Shown here in pieces: positions 58,331 through 64,000 of a stretch of 64,000 nucleotides of DNA. The notes under the pieces are model-generated. The model ran no database searches and was not told where the DNA came from. It saw only the letters and a list, made by a program, of their open reading frames with translations. Origin of the DNA: Gigaspora rosea (lineage: Eukaryota > Glomeromycota > Glomeromycetes > Diversisporales > Gigasporaceae). The position numbers were made by a program, and so were the translations under genes. Position 1 is the stretch's first letter. Each line of letters opens with the position of its first letter. The DNA is taken from the NCBI GenBank assembly GCA_003550325.1, contig QKWP01000031.1, positions 175,107 to 239,106 on the forward strand, written 5' to 3'.

Positions 58331-58772
58331 GACTCGGTGAAATGAATTTGTCGGTAAATATGATTGTCGGTGAGTTGATCTGATCTTGTGATGGATAAGA
58401 AATAAACAGGCGTGAAACAGGAATTAATATGGCGATAATGTATTAGTGATTGTTTGCATAAATTTGAGATCTTCCTGTGAAAACCGGTTTACCATGTATG
58501 ATGATAACAAACGATCAGCAATGGACAACTTATTCAAATCCTTCGCTATGGTTTTTCGCTATTTCTTTGAATATCAGTGATTATCAATTCATCAACCCAG
58601 TAAAAAATCTGATAAAAACAAATAAAAAAAAGATAACAACTCTCAATGCTATAAATAAATATAGGATGAAATGTCCATAAAATCAACAAAAATACATGTT
58701 TCAATACGTAACGACCCTTTTTTAACGATTTGAAAGTTTTTTTTTCTTTTTTTCTTTTTCTTTTTCTTTCGC

Positions 58773-58798
58773 TACTAGTACATGTACATGTACTAGTA
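58773..58798. repeat. Perfect 26-bp palindrome
   Basis: TACTAGTACATGT followed by its exact inverse ACATGTACTAGTA, with no spacer, next to four ACATGTA words. A pyrimidine tract (TTTTTC repeats) precedes it. No gene nearby. Confidence 0.8.
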
Positions 58799-58799
58799 A

Positions 58800-60360
58800 C
58801 ATGTAACATGTAACATGTAAAATGTATATAATAACGGTAAAAGCAAATTTCCTTTTTTGAATATTGAGAGGAAATAATTTCAACGATCAAATGCACGAGC
58901 ATAGCACAAATTACCGTTACCAACCGTTTATAGTAAAGGCTACTTACAACAAACTCATTACACAACTTAACCATTTTTGGTAAAATTGATCGGGCAAAAT
59001 TGAATACCTTTTGTTAAGATTAGAGTTAAGTCTTAAAAACTATATTAAAATAGTAAGGTTTTTTTAGGGTGTTTAGCATTTTTAGATAGTTTAACAAACA
59101 CGAATTATTTATGCCATTTTTAAAACAGCATACATGGTGAATTCCATTTCCGGTGAAAGTTAAGTTCGCCTTTCAACAAAATCTTTATAAAATCTCGATT
59201 TTTTTTTTTTTTTTTTTGGAATTTCGAGTAATATGCGTATTTTTAAACCAGTCGACAAATTTCTTGACCATTTCCAACCTTTTAATATCATGATCTATTC
59301 AATTAATATGTTAATTACGAAGGTCTAATTATATCCGGCACTTTTTGATAATTCTTGTTAAGATTTATATATTAACAGGAACAATCTATTTTCATGAATT
59401 TACGTATGATACAAATAAAAACATTTTGAGGTGCAAGTAATTGAAATCTTAATAATGTTGAATGAGTCGACTTCATAATGATAAACTATCTGCATATAGA
59501 ACAAGTAATCTAAAATATATATCTTTAATTTATCGTCCAATAGCTTAACTACATCAGCTGAAAAATCATTTTGCTAACTTTTTACGACGTCCCAAAATTT
59601 AAGAATCAGCTATAATAAAAAAAAATAGATACAGACGAATTTGATGAATTGGTTTTCTAAATCAAAAATAGATAATATCATTCGCTATGCTCAGGTTAAT
59701 ATAGATATCTGATATCGATCATAAATTTATAATACACATTTATACAGTAACGCACTCACTCACATAAACTAATTGCAATTATAACAAAGCTCGCAATACA
59801 ATAATAGGAAATTACAAAACTATACATCTTAGTTATTATAAAACTATAAAATTGATATATAACAAAAATTCAAGTTCAAGTAGTTTCTGTATAATGGATA
59901 AAAAGAAAGGTAAAAAAAAAAAACAATTGCATAATAGCAGTTATGAATAAATTATACTAAAAATCGCATGATTATCGAAAGGTTAAATAAAAAAACGCTT
60001 TTTAAGTCATTTTATTTTAAAGTAAATAAAGCTAAACAGTTTTATTGTTTTTAGTTATAATTCTGCGTTTGTAAAAATTCAGTTGTATATTTAAACTTAA
60101 ATATACAGTAAACTGGCAACGAATGAAAAAAAAATTCATTGTGTAAAATAATTATATTTTCCTAAATCTATATCTCTTTTTTATTGATATATCCAGAGCC
60201 CGCTATAGAGAGGCTTATTAAAGAATGATTTGGCCATTTTATATTACTATTAAAACGGGAACCAAGCCACTAACACATAAATTCAATACAATTCATACTA
60301 ACGGGTGCGCTCTTGTTTTTTTTTCTTATTAAAGCTAAATTTCATAATAAATAAACTTGC
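58800..60360. other. Gene-free AT-rich DNA
   Basis: Contains a degraded CAGCTG-type MITE piece near 59545-59615 and, at 60235-60300, the sequence downstream of Sel1-kinase copy 3, which is shared with 21235-21285 downstream of copy 2. Nothing else is recognised. Confidence 0.5.
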
Positions 60361-60369
60361 ATAAAAGCT

Positions 60370-62611
60370 AAATTTATCGTTAAACATAATTGATTAGCTA
60401 AATATATCCGGAACTTCTATATCACCAGCAGTTTTTTTTAGCGTATATTTTTGATAAGCTCGCACCAAATTCTGATATAATATATTATTTGCTTATATAA
60501 CTTTTCGTAACCTTAGTAATTTTTTATCGATCACATAGTGATCTCATCGCTTTCTAAAAATTGTTTTTCAATTATACTTTCACTCTCATTTTGATATTAC
60601 TCACATTTTGGATATCGGTATAACACTCATTTACGATTTCGATATCACTCTCATTTTCGATATCGATATCACACTCATTTTCGATGATATCACGCTCATT
60701 TTCGATATCGATATCGCTCTCATATTCGATGATATCACTCTCAGTTTCGATATCGATATCACTCTCAATATCACTATCATTTTCGATATCGATACACTCT
60801 CAGTTTCGATATCGTTATCACTCTCAGTTTCTATATCGACATCACTCTCATTTCGACAACGATATGACCCCAATAATATACAACTATACTTCTAGTTTAG
60901 TAATTATTTCTATAGTTTTAGGCCGTTTATCTGGATAAGAACTCATGCATTGATTTGCCAACTCAACATAGCAATCAGGAGTACCAGATGCAAATTTATA
61001 ATCATTAAATGACCGTTGTCCAGTTGTCGCTACCATGATAATTCCAAGCGAATAAATATCTGATAATTTTGTGTCTAGCTTTTCTTGAAAGAGTTCTGGT
61101 GCGATATAATGTAAAACACCATGAATACGTTCCTCTTGTTCTTTTTCGTCGAGAGGTTTTGATAAACCTAGATCAGTAATATATGCTATATAATTTTCTT
61201 CTAGCAAGATATTTCCAGGATGTAAATCTCGATGTAAATATCCTTTAGAATGAATATTATAAAGATTAGACACAATATTATGGAGTATCTTTAATTTAAT
61301 TTTCCATTCAAATTTAAAAATATTAGTAATGTTTCATTTAATGATCCATATTTTGCATAACTAAGTACTAAAATATAGTCATTTATTTTTCATCTCTAGA
61401 TATTCCAAATATTGTGATAAACTATGACAAGCTTTTAACTGAAAAATAAATTAATTAATTAATTAATTTGAAATATTCGAAATTAAATAAATAAATTTTA
61501 AATTTTTTTTTAAAAAATACCTATTTCAAAAATAATTCTTTATTTTTATTAGAATTCTTTAAATCTTAATTGCCACTTGTTCATATGACCCATATCGGTT
61601 AAAATATTTTGTTCTAAAAACGGCGGAGAAAGCTCCTTTTCCTATCTATTCAATATTTTCAAAATTATCATATAGTATCCAATGAAAAAATTCTTTTTTT
61701 TACATGTATATTGTTCAGTAATGGCTGATTTTAAATACCATTCAAAAGTAATATCAATATTCTTTTCAACGATATTTCCTTGACGGTAAAATTCACCGAC
61801 GCAATACATTCCATCAGCATGTCCTATTTCCGCTGATTTTTTTATAATATTCAAATGCTTTCTTTTCATCTTTTTCAACTCCAATTCCACAATTTCCAAC
61901 ATAAATGTTCTCAAAGAATTCGACATTTCTGAAGATTTTTGAAAATAAATGAATGCCTTACATTCATCCTTTTCAACTCTAATTCCATAAATATAACAAG
62001 ATCCAACATTACTTGTTCCAAGAGCGTTCCCATCTCTGCAGATTTTTGATAATAAATAAATGCTTTACGCTCATCCTTGTCAACTCCACTTCCAGTCATA
62101 AAACAACATCCAACTTCATTCGTTCCATTAGCGTTCGCAGATTTTTGATAATTAATGAATGCCTTATGTTCATCCTTTATAGCTCCAATATCATTTACAT
62201 GCATACATTGACAAGATATATTCCATAAGAATGATCAATCTCTGCAGATTTTCGGTAATATTTGAATGCCTTAAGTCCATCCTTTATAACGCCGTTTTCC
62301 ATAACGATAACAACTTGCAAGAATGATTTGAACTATCGAGTTAATTGGATTATCTAAGTAAAAATTAATAATATTTTCTAGGTTTTGCTTTTTGTATCAA
62401 AAATTAATCTAATATTATTGGGTTTTAATCTTTCTTCATTATGCAGATTACACATTTCATTAACAATTTCGTTTAGAAAATAATGTGAAAAACCCTGTAA
62501 ATTATTATTTTCTAAATACAATTGAGTATCATTGCTGGCTATTTGATTAATATCTGATGAACACTCGATTTTTTCAGGTTGCTTCACTAATAGGTTATTG
62601 TAATTTGGCAA
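60370..62611 (-). pseudogene. Sel1-repeat / TKL-like protein kinase, copy 3 (broken)
   Basis: Paralogue of 17324-19886 with the same order: N-terminal segment (SNDTQLYLENNNLQGFSHYF), Sel1 repeats (EVGCCFMTGSGVDKDERKAF type), then the kinase. The start codon that is ATG in copy 1 is TTG here (62609-62611), with a stop just upstream. Further lesions: TAG after FDTKSKT near 62390, a base lost after SAEMG near 62029 (the same place as in copy 1), an extra A near 61840, and GAA changed to TAG before IGKGAFSAVF (about 61640). The intron is about 90 nt and lacks the MITE of copy 1. HRDLHPGNIL and ITDLGLSKPLDEKEQEE are intact. The C-terminal linker carries the 24-bp acidic repeat (60590-60870). Not functional as read. 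Confidence 0.85.
60590..60872 (-). repeat. 24-bp acidic minisatellite in copy 3
   Basis: About ten variant units of GATATCGATATCACTCTCAT plus TTTC, less regular than at 21698-21872. On the minus strand, where the frame is kept, they read SDVDIETE or SDNDIETE. Small indels of 3-6 bases between units break the frame in places. Confidence 0.8.
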
Positions 62612-63130
62612 TTATGACGCAAGAAAAGAATTACATTGCATGACGTACATTTATTTTTAGATTTATTTTTTTTTTACTGTAATAGGACTTTTGTTTGATT
62701 AGCTGTTGTTCAATTGAATTTTACATTATTTATACAGTTTAACGCAATTTTTAAAAACCAAAAATAAGAAGAATTGCATAGTAAGTTTGTGAGCTTTGTT
62801 TTTTTAAAAAATAATTTTAATTATCTTTTAAAAAAATTAGCATACTAGCGATTTCTCATATATTGTAACTACTTGATAACATTGATGATGGACGCAATGG
62901 AGGAATTCACTTCTTTTATTCTCAATAAGTAGCTGCCTTAGTAACCAAAACTCGGAACTCACCCTCCGTTAAATAAACTTTAAATAATTTACTATTGCTA
63001 CCTGACGAAAAAAGATGCGATAATTAAAGATGATTAATCTAGAAAAGTTAAGCAGATTTGGATATTGTGAGGAATGCTTAGGTTACTAGTGATTTGACTC
63101 GTCAATTCGTTGCTCGAATAACTCGACTTG
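62612..63130 (-). promoter_or_regulatory. Upstream region of Sel1-kinase copy 3, shared with copy 1
   Basis: Matches 19887-20775 with indels (see there). After GACTCGTCAAT at about 63095 the similarity fades. 63130-63590 holds nothing recognised. Confidence 0.6.
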
Positions 63131-63599
63131 CCATTTATTCGAATCGAGTAAATTTTAACTCTTGAGTCAAAATATATTACCTATTTAATAAGATTTGAGA
63201 AAAAATATTCCTTTGCATATTGGAATATGAAATATGCTCGTCATTGTAAATAGTATTTTAATTTTTAAATTTTAAAAAATAATTCGAATTATTGTACAGT
63301 TTTTTTGATACGAATGTCCAATTTTTTTCCATATTGTTCAGTGTGAAATTAAAATCGGACTTTACAATGATACCGTTATTGGTTAGGTTTGTTTAATATT
63401 TTACTGATCACATATTAGATATAAAATTTGATTGGCCAATCAAACATTGCATTTAAAATATGACCAGAAAAATATTCACGATATTAAAATCACAGGTAGG
63501 CTAGTCGTGGCAGAAAAATTTCACTATCACGTGACCGAAGATCATTTCCGACCTGGTACGATCTATTCATGAAAATAAAATATTTTAAAATTTTAATGA

Positions 63600-63720
63600 A
63601 GATTTCTTGACAACTATCAGACTAAATTTAATAATTTTTTTTTATTTTGATTCTATAAATTCATAGAATTCAAACAAAAAAAAGTTCATTGAATTTAATC
63701 AGATGGTTGTCAAGATATCT
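63600..63720. repeat. Inverted repeat 1 of the terminal palindrome cluster
   Basis: GAAGATTTCTTGACAACTAT then CAGACTAAATTTAAT is inverted as ATTTAATCAGATGGTTGTCA then AGATATCTTC, around an ATAAATTCATAGAATTCAAA centre. Confidence 0.75.
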
Positions 63721-64000
63721 TCGCTCAAAGTTAGAGAAAAATCAAAACGTCTATCAAAATAAAAGCTGCGCCAAAGTTTTTTTAAAACTTTGAGCAAAGA
63801 TATCCTGACAACCACCAGACTAAATTTGATGTATATTTTTTTATTTTAATTCTATAAATTTATAGAATTCAAATAAAAAAGTTCACCGAATTTGATTGGA
63901 CGGTTATCAAGATATCTTTGCTCAAAGTTTTAAAAAAACTTTGGCGCAGCTTTTATTTTGATGGACGTTTTGATTTTTCACTAACTTTGAGCGAAGATAT
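63714..64000. repeat. Nested palindrome running off the window end
   Basis: Arms 63714-63805 and 63912-64000 are inverses: AAAGCTGCGCCAAAGTTTTT faces AAAAACTTTGGCGCAGCTTT, and GATATCTTCGCTCAAAGTTA faces TAACTTTGAGCGAAGATAT. The spacer 63806-63911 is itself an inverted repeat homologous to 63600-63720. The right arm is cut by the window edge. Confidence 0.8.

Overview
The window is very AT-rich eukaryotic DNA with short GT-AG introns, sparse genes and dense mobile DNA. The two most diagnostic gene families are Sel1-repeat/protein-kinase fusions and TKL-like kinases with the motifs HRDLHPGNIL or HKDIHPGNIL and a WIPYDKF or WVPYENF lead-in. Together they point to an arbuscular mycorrhizal fungus (Glomeromycotina, Rhizophagus-like). 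This assignment rests on recognising the families, not on a database search.

Layout. 0-1.5 kb: the 5' seven exons of an amino-acid permease (LAT/APC type, minus strand), including a 6-nt microexon; its 3' end lies outside the window. 3-17 kb: no credible gene, but many TIR elements, a three-level nested insertion (7.9-9.7 kb), a degenerate tandem array (12.1-13.2 kb) and A/T-only tracts. 17.3-22.5 kb: a Sel1-kinase pseudogene with a GC-rich MITE in its intron, followed by a truncated paralogue; a third paralogue lies at 60.4-62.6 kb with the same upstream DNA. 22.7-36 kb: a transposon graveyard between the arms of a large inverted repeat (25.7-27.5 and 34.0-35.8 kb), containing a 3.5 kb hAT-like element that itself holds a LINE 3' end and several MITEs. 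37.4-42.3 kb: the gene core, a TPR protein of about 29 units and a TKL-like kinase, both on the minus strand and each interrupted by one frame break. 43.4-44.7 kb: an internally deleted piggyBac element. 46-49.6 kb: a decayed MULE transposase. 52.3-53.3 kb: another hAT-like element, whose empty site survives at 45.6 kb. 53.9-56.6 kb: a multi-exon gene of an uncharacterised, probably mobile, family. 57.4-57.9 kb: a 50-bp minisatellite. 63.6-64 kb: nested palindromes running off the end.

How the genes relate. The permease is probably a plasma-membrane nutrient carrier. The kinase and TPR gene are neighbours on the same strand and could be signalling components, but nothing in the sequence links them functionally. 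Most other coding traces are dead or mobile. Many frame breaks are single-base length changes in A/T homopolymers, so some genes called broken here may be intact in the real genome; other lesions (5-nt insertion, nonsense codons, lost start codon) are not explained this way.
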